From G965207125 sp965207125 (lineage in GTDB: Bacteria > Pseudomonadota > Alphaproteobacteria > Puniceispirillales > UBA1172), in contig OZ242263.1 of NCBI GenBank assembly GCA_965207125.1, positions 1,302,001-1,366,000 of the forward strand: 64,000 bases of DNA, read 5' to 3'. Below the pieces are notes generated by a model. The model did no database searches and was not told the origin of the DNA. It saw only the letters and a list, made by a program, of their open reading frames with translations. Positions 25,271 through 34,529 of this stretch are shown piece by piece; position 1 is the stretch's first letter, and each line of letters opens with the position of its first letter. Made by a program: the position numbers and the translations under genes.

Positions 25271-27127
25271 ATGAATAATTTTGACGTTGTGGTGATTGGC
25301 GGTGGGCACGCCGGAGTCGAGGCAGCTGCGGCTGCAGCGCGTCTTGGGGCGCGCGTTGGACTGATCACCATGCGGGGTGATATGATTGGTGAGATGTCGT
25401 GTAATCCAGCGATTGGTGGGCTTGGCAAAGGCCATTTGGTACGTGAGATTGATGCGCTGGATGGAATTATGGGCAAAGCGATTGACCAGTCAGGAATCCA
25501 GTTCAGAATGCTGAACAAATCGCGCGGAGCCGCTGTTCAGGGACCTAGGGCTCAAGCTGACCGTAGCCTTTACAAAGCTGCTGTGCAGAAATTGCTCGCC
25601 GATACATCGGGGCTTGAGGTAGTTACCGCTACCATCGGTGATATTGTGATTAAAGACGGCCGCTTGCAAGGTGTTGTAACTGAAGATGGGCGTATTTTCA
25701 CTGCGGCCGCCGCAGTTTTGACCACCGGCACGTTTCTTGGCGGGATGATTCATCTTGGCGATGAACGTAAGCCAGCCGGACGTTATGGTGAAAAACCGTC
25801 TAATATGCTGGCGAAAAAATTGCGTGATCCTGCTTTAGGACTCGATATCATGCGTCTTAAAACCGGCACCCCACCAAGGCTTGATGGTAGAACCATTGCT
25901 TGGAATCAACTGGAAATGCAGCCAGCAGATGATCCGCCTCAGCCGTTTTCGACCATGACCGATAAAATAACCGTCCCGCAAATTGCCTGTGGCATGACCC
26001 GCACTAATCGTGAGACACATCGGATTATCGGTGAGTCTCTTCATTTATCATCGGTCTATTCAGGACAGATAAAAAGCGCTGGGCCGCGCTATTGCCCGTC
26101 TATTGAGGATAAAATCAAACGTTTTGCTGATCGCGAGACGCATCAGATTTTTCTTGAACCCGAAGGCCTTGATGATCCCACGGTTTATCCTAACGGCATT
26201 TCAACCAGCTTGCCAAAAATAGTGCAGGAAAAAATGGTTGCTAGTATAGAAGGCCTTGAGAAGGCTAAAATTGTCCGCCATGGCTACGCCATAGAATATG
26301 ATTGCATTGACCCGCGTGGTTTGAGGCGCGATCTTTCAGTTAAAGCTTTGCCTGGGTTTTATCTCGCAGGACAGATTAACGGCACCACTGGTTATGAAGA
26401 AGCAGCAGCGCAGGGCTTGATCGCTGGTATTAACGCCTCGCTCAGTGCTTCTGGGCGTGATGAAACGTTTATCCTTGATCGCGCTGATGCTTATATTGGC
26501 GTGATGATCGATGATCTGGTAACCCGAGGCGCGCCTGAACCTTACCGGATGTTCACATCTAGGGCCGAATATCGTTTAATTTTACGTGCTGATAACGCTG
26601 ATAGACGTTTGACCGATCGAGGGATTGCCATTGGTGTGGTCGGAATGGAGCGTCGTTGCCGGTGGCAGGATAAAAAATCAGCACTCGCCAAAGCTATAAC
26701 TATGCTAGATACCTTCAGCGCGCCGCCGTCTGAGATGCTGCGTCATGGTTTGCCGGTAAGTCGAAATGGCGCGGCGCAAACCGCAAGAAAACTCCTTTCC
26801 CGTGAAGGCATTACAATTGCTTCAATGACGGGACTTTGGCCTGGTCTCGCAACAATTCCACCGCAGCTTCATGCGTTAATAGAAAATGATTGCCGTTATG
26901 CTGGATATTTGCAGCGGCAACAGGCTGATATCGCGTCGATGCGTCGGGATGATGCTGTATCGATTCCTCATGAGGTTAATTATCTTCAAATAGGTGGGTT
27001 ATCAGCGGAGAGCGTAGATATTTTGACCAGACATCGGCCGGAAACCATCGGTCAAGCTGGACGTCTTGCTGGAATGACTCCAGCAGCATTAATGGTGTTG
27101 ATCAGACACCTACAACGCGCAGCATGA
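25271..27127 (+). CDS. mnmG: tRNA uridine-5-carboxymethylaminomethyl modification enzyme MnmG (GidA)
   Basis: FAD- and NADH-dependent partner of MnmE in wobble-uridine modification. The FAD-binding VVVIGGGHAGVEAAAAAARL is at residues 5-24, then MSCNPAIGGLGKGHLVREID (about 43-62). PRLDGRTI, YCPSIEDKI and GQINGTTGYEEAAAQGLIAG are the typical GidA signatures. The 618-residue length is canonical. parS sites lie on both sides of the gene. Confidence 0.98.
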   Translation: MNNFDVVVIGGGHAGVEAAAAAARLGARVGLITMRGDMIGEMSCNPAIGGLGKGHLVREIDALDGIMGKAIDQSGIQFRMLNKSRGAAVQGPRAQADRSLYKAAVQKLLADTSGLEVVTATIGDIVIKDGRLQGVVTEDGRIFTAAAAVLTTGTFLGGMIHLGDERKPAGRYGEKPSNMLAKKLRDPALGLDIMRLKTGTPPRLDGRTIAWNQLEMQPADDPPQPFSTMTDKITVPQIACGMTRTNRETHRIIGESLHLSSVYSGQIKSAGPRYCPSIEDKIKRFADRETHQIFLEPEGLDDPTVYPNGISTSLPKIVQEKMVASIEGLEKAKIVRHGYAIEYDCIDPRGLRRDLSVKALPGFYLAGQINGTTGYEEAAAQGLIAGINASLSASGRDETFILDRADAYIGVMIDDLVTRGAPEPYRMFTSRAEYRLILRADNADRRLTDRGIAIGVVGMERRCRWQDKKSALAKAITMLDTFSAPPSEMLRHGLPVSRNGAAQTARKLLSREGITIASMTGLWPGLATIPPQLHALIENDCRYAGYLQRQQADIASMRRDDAVSIPHEVNYLQIGGLSAESVDILTRHRPETIGQAGRLAGMTPAALMVLIRHLQRAA

Positions 27128-27206
27128 CCGGTAAAATATCTGTTTTTTATTACTTCAGTGAAGTGATATATTCATTTTCCATTGATTTTACGAGATTTTT
27201 TTGCAA

Positions 27207-27222
27207 TGTTTCACGTGAAACA
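27207..27222. promoter_or_regulatory. parS: parS centromere site 2
   Basis: A second perfect TGTTTCACGTGAAACA, with 20-bp symmetry over 27205-27224. It lies 8 bp before the rsmG ATG, exactly where a ribosome-binding site would be expected, and about 1.45 kb before the parB start. Confidence 0.97.
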
Positions 27223-27230
27223 TTTTTGTC

Positions 27231-27887
27231 ATGCCTACCAAAAAACCGATAATTACCGTTGCCGATGCTTCGCCCGAAAATGTTTTTTCGGTGCTTGACG
27301 TTTCACCACAAGCGGCGGGAAAGTTGCGCCGTTTTATCGATTTACTCCTCTTGAGACGCGAGACGGTTAATCTAATCAGCGCGTCCACGGTTGAGCATCT
27401 TTGGCATCGTCATGTTTTGGATTCGGGGCAGTTGATCAAGCATCTTCCTGATATGCGGTATGGCAGAATCATCGATATCGGTAGTGGTGGCGGGTTTCCT
27501 GGGTTGGTGTTGGCGATTATTGCTGGTGATTCTATGCGGTATCCGCTTACGTTAGTCGAATCGGATAGTCGAAAATGCACTTTTCTGCGCGATGTCATCG
27601 ATGATTGCGCAATTAAGGCTGAAGTTGTTAATGCACGGATAGAGGCGCTTGGTTTTTTAAAACCCGCACTGATCACCGCTCGTGCAATCGCTCCACTCGA
27701 GCGATTACTTCATTTGACACGTGCGCAGCATCACCCTCGCCTGACCTGCCTCTTTATGAAAGGCAAGAAGGTTGATGAAGAATTGACCGCGTTGAAAAAC
27801 TATCGGAATATCAGGGTAGATCGCATCGCTAGCCTGACACATCAGGAGGGTGTTATTATTAAAATGACTGGATTTAGAAAGAAATGA
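27231..27887 (+). CDS. rsmG: 16S rRNA (guanine-527-N7)-methyltransferase RsmG (GidB)
   Basis: Methylates N7 of G527 in 16S rRNA; loss gives low-level streptomycin resistance in several bacteria. The 218-residue protein has the SAM motif IIDIGSGGGFPGLVLAII (about residues 77-94), the following acidic LVESDSRKCTFLRDV, and ITARAIAPLERLL. The start ATG at 27231 has no purine-rich Shine-Dalgarno sequence because the parS palindrome fills that space. It overlaps parA by 4 bases. Confidence 0.96.
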   Translation: MPTKKPIITVADASPENVFSVLDVSPQAAGKLRRFIDLLLLRRETVNLISASTVEHLWHRHVLDSGQLIKHLPDMRYGRIIDIGSGGGFPGLVLAIIAGDSMRYPLTLVESDSRKCTFLRDVIDDCAIKAEVVNARIEALGFLKPALITARAIAPLERLLHLTRAQHHPRLTCLFMKGKKVDEELTALKNYRNIRVDRIASLTHQEGVIIKMTGFRKK

Positions 27888-28681
27888 AAGCAAAGCAGAA
27901 TATAAAAGGGCAGATTATAGCGGTTACCAACCAGAAAGGCGGGGTAGGAAAAACCACGACAACCGTCAATCTCGCAACTGCTTTGGCTGCAACTGGACGC
28001 CGTATTCTTGCGATCGATGCTGACCCACAAGGCAATGCTAGTACCGGTCTTGGTATCGATCAGGCTGACAGGAGTTATGATCTTTATCGCTTGATCTGTG
28101 GTGAAGCTGACATTGATCAGGCGATCAGACAAACTTTGGTTCCGCGCCTTGATCTTATTCCGGCGAGCACCGATTTGTCGGCGATCGAGGTGGAACTGGC
28201 TTCTAAACCAGCGCGGGAGGAGCGTTTACGCGATTTGCTCACGCCGTTAACAAAAGACTATGATTATATTCTTATAGATTGCCCACCCTCTCTGGGTCTT
28301 TTGACTATCAATGCTTTGGTTGCGGCCTCATCGGTGCTGATTCCACTTCAGTGCGAGTATTACGCCCTGGAAGGGTTATCGCATCTGATGGACAGCATCG
28401 AGTTGGTACGACGAGGACTTAATCGTCATCTGGCAATCAAAGGTGTCGTCTTGACCATGTTTGATAGTCGTAATAATCTGTCGTCACTGGTTGCTGCTGA
28501 CGTGCGCGGTCATTTGAAGTCGCTGGTATACAAAACGATGATTCCGCGTAATGTGAGGGTGTCTGAAGCACCGTCTTTTGGTATGCCGGTATTGCTTTAT
28601 GACCAACATTGCGCGGGAGCAAAAGCGTATATTGATCTGGCGGGAGAGGTTATCAATCAGGAAAAAATTAAAAATGAATGA
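27884..28681 (+). CDS. parA: Chromosome partitioning ATPase ParA (Soj)
   Basis: Nucleoid-bound ATPase that moves ParB-parS complexes apart. The deviant Walker A is AVTNQKGGVGKTTTTVNLAT (about residues 13-32). DADPQGNASTGLG follows, and Walker B is DYILIDCPPSLGLLT. The 265-residue length is that of a chromosomal ParA without an N-terminal HTH. It overlaps rsmG by 4 bases and parB by 8 bases. Confidence 0.98.
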   Translation: MKAKQNIKGQIIAVTNQKGGVGKTTTTVNLATALAATGRRILAIDADPQGNASTGLGIDQADRSYDLYRLICGEADIDQAIRQTLVPRLDLIPASTDLSAIEVELASKPAREERLRDLLTPLTKDYDYILIDCPPSLGLLTINALVAASSVLIPLQCEYYALEGLSHLMDSIELVRRGLNRHLAIKGVVLTMFDSRNNLSSLVAADVRGHLKSLVYKTMIPRNVRVSEAPSFGMPVLLYDQHCAGAKAYIDLAGEVINQEKIKNE

Positions 28682-29711
28682 TAGAAAAAACAAAAAAATA
28701 AATCAAAATCAAAGCGCTAAACAGAAAATACCTGACGCCAAACAGCTAAAGAATAAAGCGGAATCAGGCAAAAAGCGTAAAACACCTGAACGAGGACTTG
28801 GGCGTGGGCTGTCGGCTTTGCTTAGTGATACGGCAGTGCGCCAGAGTCTAGTTGCCAATGAAGCTATTTCAGGTAGCAAGGCGAGGATTGATTCTGATGA
28901 TCATTTAACGCTGCAATTGGACACGCCCAATGACGGATTGATTCCAATAGACCTGATTGAGCCAACGGAATGGCAACCTAGAAAATCTTTTGATTCTCAA
29001 TTGCTTAAAGAATTGGCCGCAAGCCTCAAAAGCCATGGAATCATCCAGCCACTTCTGGTCAGGCCGCATCCATCACACCCGGCGCGTTATCAACTGATTG
29101 CGGGTGAGCGGCGGTGGCGGGCGGCGCAACTCGCACAAATCCATCAAGTGCCTGTGGTGATCCGCGATACCACAGACCGCCAAGCCGCCGAGATGGCGTT
29201 GATCGAGAATATTCAGCGTCGTGATCTGACTCCAATAGAAGAAGCTGAAGGATTTCAAAGACTTATAGATGAATTCAATCACACTCAGGAAAAACTAGCG
29301 ACAATTATCGGTAAATCACGAAGTTATCTCACCAATACTATACGGCTATTGAAACTGCCTGAACAGGTTCGGAGCATGATCAATGATAGGATTCTATCGC
29401 CTGGACAAGTGAGGCCTCTGATTGGGCATGAGGACGCGGTTAAAATGGCTGAAACAATCGTGCGCAATGATCTGAACGCGCGGCAAGCCGAAGCAATGAT
29501 TGCCACCAAAGGTCGTGCACGCCCTCGCCAGAGACAGCGCCAGCGTGAATCTGATTTGGTAATGCTCGAAAAAGACATTGCTGATGCGCTGGGACTCGAT
29601 GTACGGGTTGATTTTAACCGCCTGACCTTGAGAGGCAAGATTACCATCAACTGCCGCTCACTCGATCAGTTTGATATGGCTATCAAAAACCTTACCTCAC
29701 GGCGGAATTAG
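28674..29711 (+). CDS. parB: Chromosome partitioning protein ParB (Spo0J)
   Basis: CTP-dependent DNA clamp that loads at parS. The start ATG at 28674 overlaps the parA end; it gives 345 residues. A Lys/Asn/Gln-rich N-terminal extension of about 35 residues precedes TPERGLGRGLSALLSD. The CTP-binding region has LIAGERRWRAAQLA (GERR box), followed by VALIENIQRRDLTPIEEA-type box II. The DNA-binding helix-turn-helix is KLATIIGKSRSYLTNTIRLL, and a C-terminal dimerisation domain follows. It converges on holA with a 20-base overlap. Confidence 0.97.
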   Translation: MNDRKNKKINQNQSAKQKIPDAKQLKNKAESGKKRKTPERGLGRGLSALLSDTAVRQSLVANEAISGSKARIDSDDHLTLQLDTPNDGLIPIDLIEPTEWQPRKSFDSQLLKELAASLKSHGIIQPLLVRPHPSHPARYQLIAGERRWRAAQLAQIHQVPVVIRDTTDRQAAEMALIENIQRRDLTPIEEAEGFQRLIDEFNHTQEKLATIIGKSRSYLTNTIRLLKLPEQVRSMINDRILSPGQVRPLIGHEDAVKMAETIVRNDLNARQAEAMIATKGRARPRQRQRQRESDLVMLEKDIADALGLDVRVDFNRLTLRGKITINCRSLDQFDMAIKNLTSRRN

Positions 29712-30726
29712 GCATTTTTGCTAGGCGGCAAATTGCGAGTAAGCTTTGCGCTGTGGCGGTCATCTGGTTGATGCCGCTTCGCGCTTGTTTTTCGCCGGTA
29801 GCGCAACGTTCCATTGCTCGCATCGCTTTACCGCTACCCCAGTGCTCGAGATGCGCACTGATTACGTCTTTTTCGTTGAAGAAAATCGGTGGTTTATACG
29901 CGCTGATTGCGGCTGGCTTGCTCATCCCACCTTCGATCATCACCGCCAGACGAAAAATTTTGCGGAAATAGGCAAGACCGCCCCGCAAGAGTGCTTCGGG
30001 GGCGATGGCTTCACTCACCGCCCGGTCAAGTGTTACCCCAAGCCGCGCCATATCCCCTGATGCGGCGGCGGCGGTAACCGCAGAGACCGTGATCGCCGCA
30101 CTATCGCCAAGCGCTTCTCTTGCCATTGCAAGATCAATTAGGCCACCTGTTCCCGCCAAAGTCACCAGCTTGTCCAGCTCCGAGCGGGTGCTGAGACGAT
30201 CGCCACCGAGATGCGTGGCTATCCAAGTGATCGCTTCAATTTCAGCTTTGATGTTAAACTGCGCGAACACTTCACGTGCGAGTCCGGCGATGTCGCGTGA
30301 AGTATCAGCATAGCAACCAATCGCGGCGGCTTTTGGATGACTCACGGCCAATTTCACTAGTTTTGATTTGGTGTTGAGATCAGGGGCGGTAATGATCACC
30401 AGAACGTCATCCGGAGGATTATCCAGAAGATAGCGGCATGGCTCAACTAGCGTGTCGATGCCTTGCCCGATTTTTACTAGGCGTCTGCCGCCACCTAAAA
30501 TAGCTTGGGCCGCCGTGTCGTAAAGTAGCGCTGGGTCAGTGGTAATTTGTGTACTATCGAGATTGGTGACGGCGAAAGGGTCGGAGAGGTTATCGACTGA
30601 GACTTTTGCAAGCTGCGCCGCCTGTTCACTCACTAACCCGTAATCACTGCCATGAAACACCGCTATAATAAGATTTTTCGGAGGGTGTTTTAAGAATCCG
30701 GCAATTTCACGTGGGGCGATTTTCAT
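29692..30726 (-). CDS. holA: DNA polymerase III delta subunit
   Basis: Clamp-loader subunit that opens the sliding clamp. The 344-residue protein has a diverged AAA+ fold beginning with IAVFHGSDYGLVSEQAAQLA, then ILGGGRRLVKIGQG, LVIITAPDLNTKSKLVKLAV and ITWIATHLGGDRLSTRSELDK, all typical of alphaproteobacterial HolA. It follows lptE by 8 bases and converges on parB. Confidence 0.93.
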   Translation of the reverse strand: MKIAPREIAGFLKHPPKNLIIAVFHGSDYGLVSEQAAQLAKVSVDNLSDPFAVTNLDSTQITTDPALLYDTAAQAILGGGRRLVKIGQGIDTLVEPCRYLLDNPPDDVLVIITAPDLNTKSKLVKLAVSHPKAAAIGCYADTSRDIAGLAREVFAQFNIKAEIEAITWIATHLGGDRLSTRSELDKLVTLAGTGGLIDLAMAREALGDSAAITVSAVTAAAASGDMARLGVTLDRAVSEAIAPEALLRGGLAYFRKIFRLAVMIEGGMSKPAAISAYKPPIFFNEKDVISAHLEHWGSGKAMRAMERCATGEKQARSGINQMTATAQSLLAICRLAKMPNSAVR

Positions 30727-30734
30727 CAGTCTAT

Positions 30735-31199
30735 TCAGCTGTGTCCCGCTGAGGAGGTGAAATGCGAGAGCAATTTGAAATAAAGGCGTTCGGCAAGGCG
30801 CAAGGCTAGTTTTTCCCGCGCGTTACTAGCGGCGTTATCAGAACTGTAAAGCGATGTTACTGCCCCAATCGCCGTATGGGCCACCAGCGTGTCAGTTAAA
30901 ATTGTCTCGCCTTTCTGCTGATCATAGAGGGTATAGGATAATCGCATTGTCTGTTGAGTGTCGCTTTCGGTAGTGATGATCGAGAAGGACAGATCAAACC
31001 TGACTGAGCCTTGCGGATGACGCGCCAAAAGGCGGCTTAACTCATGACGCATCAGCTGAGAGTGGCGATTTGCGGCAGGCGAAACCTCTATCTGTCCAAG
31101 CGCGGGAGTGGCGTCATAGGTAATAGGCTCAATCGTACTACAGCCTCCAAGCCAGACAACAGCCACCAGGGCAATAAAAATCTTGTTAAGCAACGACAT
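30735..31199 (-). CDS. lptE: LPS-assembly lipoprotein LptE
   Basis: Outer-membrane lipoprotein that plugs LptD during lipopolysaccharide export. The chosen ATG at 31199 gives 154 residues with a signal peptide and lipobox (KIFIALVAVVWLGGCS, Cys about residue 20). The body resembles alphaproteobacterial LptE (DUF2155-free, LPS-assembly type) with Ser/Thr-rich strands and a helical ARLAERLYFKLL-like C-terminal segment. It overlaps the leuS stop by 14 bases and precedes holA, the standard leuS-lptE-holA order. The sequence is poorly conserved, so the call rests largely on context. Confidence 0.85.
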   Translation of the reverse strand: MSLLNKIFIALVAVVWLGGCSTIEPITYDATPALGQIEVSPAANRHSQLMRHELSRLLARHPQGSVRFDLSFSIITTESDTQQTMRLSYTLYDQQKGETILTDTLVAHTAIGAVTSLYSSDNAASNAREKLALRLAERLYFKLLSHFTSSAGHS

Positions 31200-33765
31200 T
31201 GACGATCCTATTCGGGACGATGATAATCTTGCGGGGCTTATTAGCACCAAGATGCTTTTTGACGCTTTCAAGGGCAAGCGCCTCTTGTTCTATCACACTG
31301 CGTTCACTGTCTGGTGGTAAGGTAATCGTTCCTCGCAGTTTCCCGTTTACCTGAACCGGAATTGCCAATGTCTCAATGGTGAGAAATGTCTTATCCGCCT
31401 GAGGCCATGGTAGATTTGCCAGCATTTTCTCATGCCCAAGATTATGCCACATTTCTTCAGCAAGATGAGGGGTGACTGGATAAAGCAGCCGAGCTAATGT
31501 CTCAAGTGCAAAGCGTCTCACCCAAGTTTCGTCTTGTGATGCGCCGTCAAGCGGGCCCAACATGTTATGAAGCCCGTAAAGCAAGGCAATTGCCCGATTA
31601 AAGCGAAAGGTGTTGTAATCCTCTGTAATCGCATCTATGGCGCGATGGGCTGCGCGCAGGCATGACATGGCGTTTTCATTAAATTGATCGGGGGTGGGTG
31701 TGTCTCGCGCAGCAAGAGGACGTGCTGGATCTGCCCCAAAACTGTCTTTAAAAAGCCGCCCTAGAAAACGTCTTGAGCCTTCAACTCCGCCAATAGTCCA
31801 TTCCATATCACGTTCCGGTGGCAAATCCGACATCATGAAAAACCGTGCCGTATCCGCTCCATAGGTTTTGATAATATGATCGGGGTCTATAACATTACGT
31901 TTGGATTTGCTCATTTTTTCAACGCGTCCCGCAGTGACCTCAACACTAGTCTCTCTGTGAACCCATTTGTCGCCCTTGCTCGTCACTTCTTCGGGAAAAA
32001 GCCACTGTCCATCATGATCACGGAAAGTCCGATGGCAAACCATTCCTTGTGTCATCATTCCCAAAAATGGCTCATCAAGATCAAGATAGCCGCAGGCTTT
32101 TAACGCCCGGGTGAAAAATCGCGCATAAAGAAGATGTAACACTGCATGCTCAACCCCGCCGATATACTGATCAACCGGCAACCAGTAACGGATAGCTTCA
32201 GGAGAAAAAGCTTTTTCCGGTTCAGGATCAGCAAAGCGAAAAAAATACCATGAGCTTTCAAAAAAAGTATCGAAAGTGTCAGTTTCACGCACGGCCTCGC
32301 CGCCACATTTAGGACAGGTCGTGTGTTTCCAGTGTGGATGATGGTCGAGTGGATTGCCCGGCACGTCAAATTGCACGTCCTCAGGCAAAGTTACCGGTAA
32401 ATCCTTTTCAGCTACCGCAACAACTCCACAATCGGGGCAGTGAATCATTGGAATCGGGCAACCCCAGTATCGTTGCCGTGATACGCCCCAATCTCGAAGA
32501 CGCCATAATGTCTCAACCGATCCTTTGCCAAGATCTTCAAGCCGCTTGCTTGCCGCCACGATAGCATCTTTAACGCTAAGTCCGTCCAGAAAACCGGAAT
32601 TAAACAAAACGCCATCTCCAGTATAGGCTTTATCGGTGATGGTAAAACTGTCGGCGTCCTCGCCTGCGGGCAATACCACTGGGATTGCTGAGATCGATAA
32701 GCTGTTGGCAAAATCAAGATCACGCTGATCATGCGCCGGACATCCAAAAAGCGCACCGGTGCCATATTCCATCAACACGAAATTGGCGATATAAAGCGGC
32801 AAGGTTTTTTCCTGATCAAAAGGATGTTGGACACTAATTCCCGTATCAAAACCTTTTTTTTCGGCATTTTCAACGCTCGCCTCAGACGTCCCTAGCAGGT
32901 TGCATTCTTCAATGAAACTGGCGAGGTTTTTGTCCTTTTCCTTGAGTGCTTGCGCCAATGGGTGCATTGGCGATATCGCGAGAAAACACGCGCCAAACAA
33001 AGTATCAGGCCGGGTTGTGAAAGCTTCTATCTGGTCAAAACCAAGAGCCTCACCACCCACAGTATCAAACCGAATAAGCACCCCTTCATATCTACCGACC
33101 CAGTTTTTTTGCATTAAACGCACCCGGTCGGGCCAGCGACCAAGCGTCTCAAGTCCTTCAAGCAACTCATCAGAAAAAGCCGTCGTCCGCAAAAACCACT
33201 GTGACAGCAAACGTCGCTCAACTGGGACACCAGAACGCCAGCCGCAACCATTCACGACCTGTTCATTCGCTAAAACTGTATTCTCCACAGGATCCCAATT
33301 CACCCAGCTTTCCTTTCTATACGCTAGGCCAGCCTTGAGAAAATCAAGAAACATTTTCTGCTCAAAACGATAATAAGACGAATCACAGGTGGCAAATTCT
33401 CGACGCCAGTCATACGATAGCCCCATTTTTTTGAGTTGTGCACGCATTGACGCGATATTGTCATGGGTCCAGATCGCCGGATGCACGTTTCTTTCAATCG
33501 CGGCGTTCTCAGCCGGCAGACCGAAAGCGTCCCACCCCATCGGGTGTAGAACATTATACCCCTCAGCGCGCTTAAACCGTGCCACAACATCGCCCAAAGT
33601 ATAATTTCGAACATGACCCATATGAATGCGTCCAGATGGATACGGAAACATCTCAAGAACGTAATATTTAGGTTTTGTGGTGTCTATCTCAGCTTCGAAG
33701 CAACCTGATTCATCCCAGTGTGCTTGCCATTTCTGCTCAATAGCTGAGGCGTCGTAATATGTCAT
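31186..33765 (-). CDS. leuS: Leucyl-tRNA synthetase
   Basis: Charges tRNA-Leu with leucine. The 859-residue class I enzyme has the HIGH-type motif YPSGRIHMGHVRNYTLGD (about residues 41-58), the CP1 editing domain, two zinc-like CxxC pairs (CPDCG, CPKCGG) in the middle, and the KMSKS motif VEKMSKSKRNVIDP near residue 620. A C-terminal LeuS-specific domain ends in IIIVPNRIVNVVA. It follows the DUF3576 gene by 17 bases. Confidence 0.99.
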   Translation of the reverse strand: MTYYDASAIEQKWQAHWDESGCFEAEIDTTKPKYYVLEMFPYPSGRIHMGHVRNYTLGDVVARFKRAEGYNVLHPMGWDAFGLPAENAAIERNVHPAIWTHDNIASMRAQLKKMGLSYDWRREFATCDSSYYRFEQKMFLDFLKAGLAYRKESWVNWDPVENTVLANEQVVNGCGWRSGVPVERRLLSQWFLRTTAFSDELLEGLETLGRWPDRVRLMQKNWVGRYEGVLIRFDTVGGEALGFDQIEAFTTRPDTLFGACFLAISPMHPLAQALKEKDKNLASFIEECNLLGTSEASVENAEKKGFDTGISVQHPFDQEKTLPLYIANFVLMEYGTGALFGCPAHDQRDLDFANSLSISAIPVVLPAGEDADSFTITDKAYTGDGVLFNSGFLDGLSVKDAIVAASKRLEDLGKGSVETLWRLRDWGVSRQRYWGCPIPMIHCPDCGVVAVAEKDLPVTLPEDVQFDVPGNPLDHHPHWKHTTCPKCGGEAVRETDTFDTFFESSWYFFRFADPEPEKAFSPEAIRYWLPVDQYIGGVEHAVLHLLYARFFTRALKACGYLDLDEPFLGMMTQGMVCHRTFRDHDGQWLFPEEVTSKGDKWVHRETSVEVTAGRVEKMSKSKRNVIDPDHIIKTYGADTARFFMMSDLPPERDMEWTIGGVEGSRRFLGRLFKDSFGADPARPLAARDTPTPDQFNENAMSCLRAAHRAIDAITEDYNTFRFNRAIALLYGLHNMLGPLDGASQDETWVRRFALETLARLLYPVTPHLAEEMWHNLGHEKMLANLPWPQADKTFLTIETLAIPVQVNGKLRGTITLPPDSERSVIEQEALALESVKKHLGANKPRKIIIVPNRIVNVVA

Positions 33766-33782
33766 TCCCGGGTCTCAAAAAA

Positions 33783-34334
33783 TCAGTTGCTTTCCTGAAT
33801 CCCTTCAGCGCGAATCTCACGTGCACGAGTCAGAACCAGATCCTCAAGGCGTCGAGCCAGTATTTTATCTTGACCCGTGTCTCGCCAGCTTCCATCAGAA
33901 AGCTGATCCTGCACATAAATTGTAATCCGCACTGCGTCAGCCCGCAATTCACGATCAAGGATGAAAACTGCGATCTTAATTCGCTGGCCGGTCTCATCAG
34001 GGTGTGGATACCACTCGGTCAAAATAATCCCGCCGAAGGTGTCTATATCGTCTATCGGTATCACTGAAACCGTGTCGAGCGCTGCTCGCCACAAAACCGC
34101 GTTCACTGGCATGCTGTTCCCGGTCGCCGCTGACCCGAATATATCATTGAGCGATATTCCTGGCTCATCCCTGCCAGTCAATATAGATCCTTGTGGACGT
34201 CTGGGGTCAGGAATTCTCTCATAGGGTTCTGCGTCTATATAGCCGCAACCGCTAAGACCGATCAACGCAACAAAACCCAACGCAAAAAAACGATTGAGCG
34301 ACGCCTTCGGAAAAATATTCATAATATGATTCAT
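33783..34334 (-). CDS. DUF3576 lipoprotein
   Basis: Predicted lipoprotein of 183 residues with signal peptide and lipobox (FFALGFVALIGLSGCG, Cys about residue 30), followed by a DUF3576 domain (NDIFG, LWRAALDTVSVIPIDDIDTF, GGIILTEWY). It is found in alphaproteobacteria upstream of leuS; function unknown. The ATG at 34334 has an AGGTGAG ribosome site at good distance. Confidence 0.87.
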   Translation of the reverse strand: MNHIMNIFPKASLNRFFALGFVALIGLSGCGYIDAEPYERIPDPRRPQGSILTGRDEPGISLNDIFGSAATGNSMPVNAVLWRAALDTVSVIPIDDIDTFGGIILTEWYPHPDETGQRIKIAVFILDRELRADAVRITIYVQDQLSDGSWRDTGQDKILARRLEDLVLTRAREIRAEGIQESN

Positions 34335-34529
34335 TGGTTATCTCACCTGATTTATTCTCACCTCGCAATAAACCACAATTATGCCGCAAGATAAACAGGC
34401 TAGATCATAAAAAAATAAAGAAGATAGGGGGTGATTACTTCAGATCTGATCGGGCCCCCTTGATGATGGTGGAATAGCGTGTGTCGCCATGCTAGAGTCA
34501 GAGTAGAAATTTTATGGCCTTACAACACC

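Noticed and set aside
28578..28673. N-terminal extension of parB reading back inside parA.
   Set aside because: Overlaps ParA coding sequence in another frame. The ATG at 28674 fits ParB better, despite a Lys-rich head.
34431..34470. AGGGGG ... CCCCCT potential stem in the yggS upstream region.
   Set aside because: Only 6 bp with a loop of over 20 bases and no T-run; not convincing as a terminator or riboswitch.
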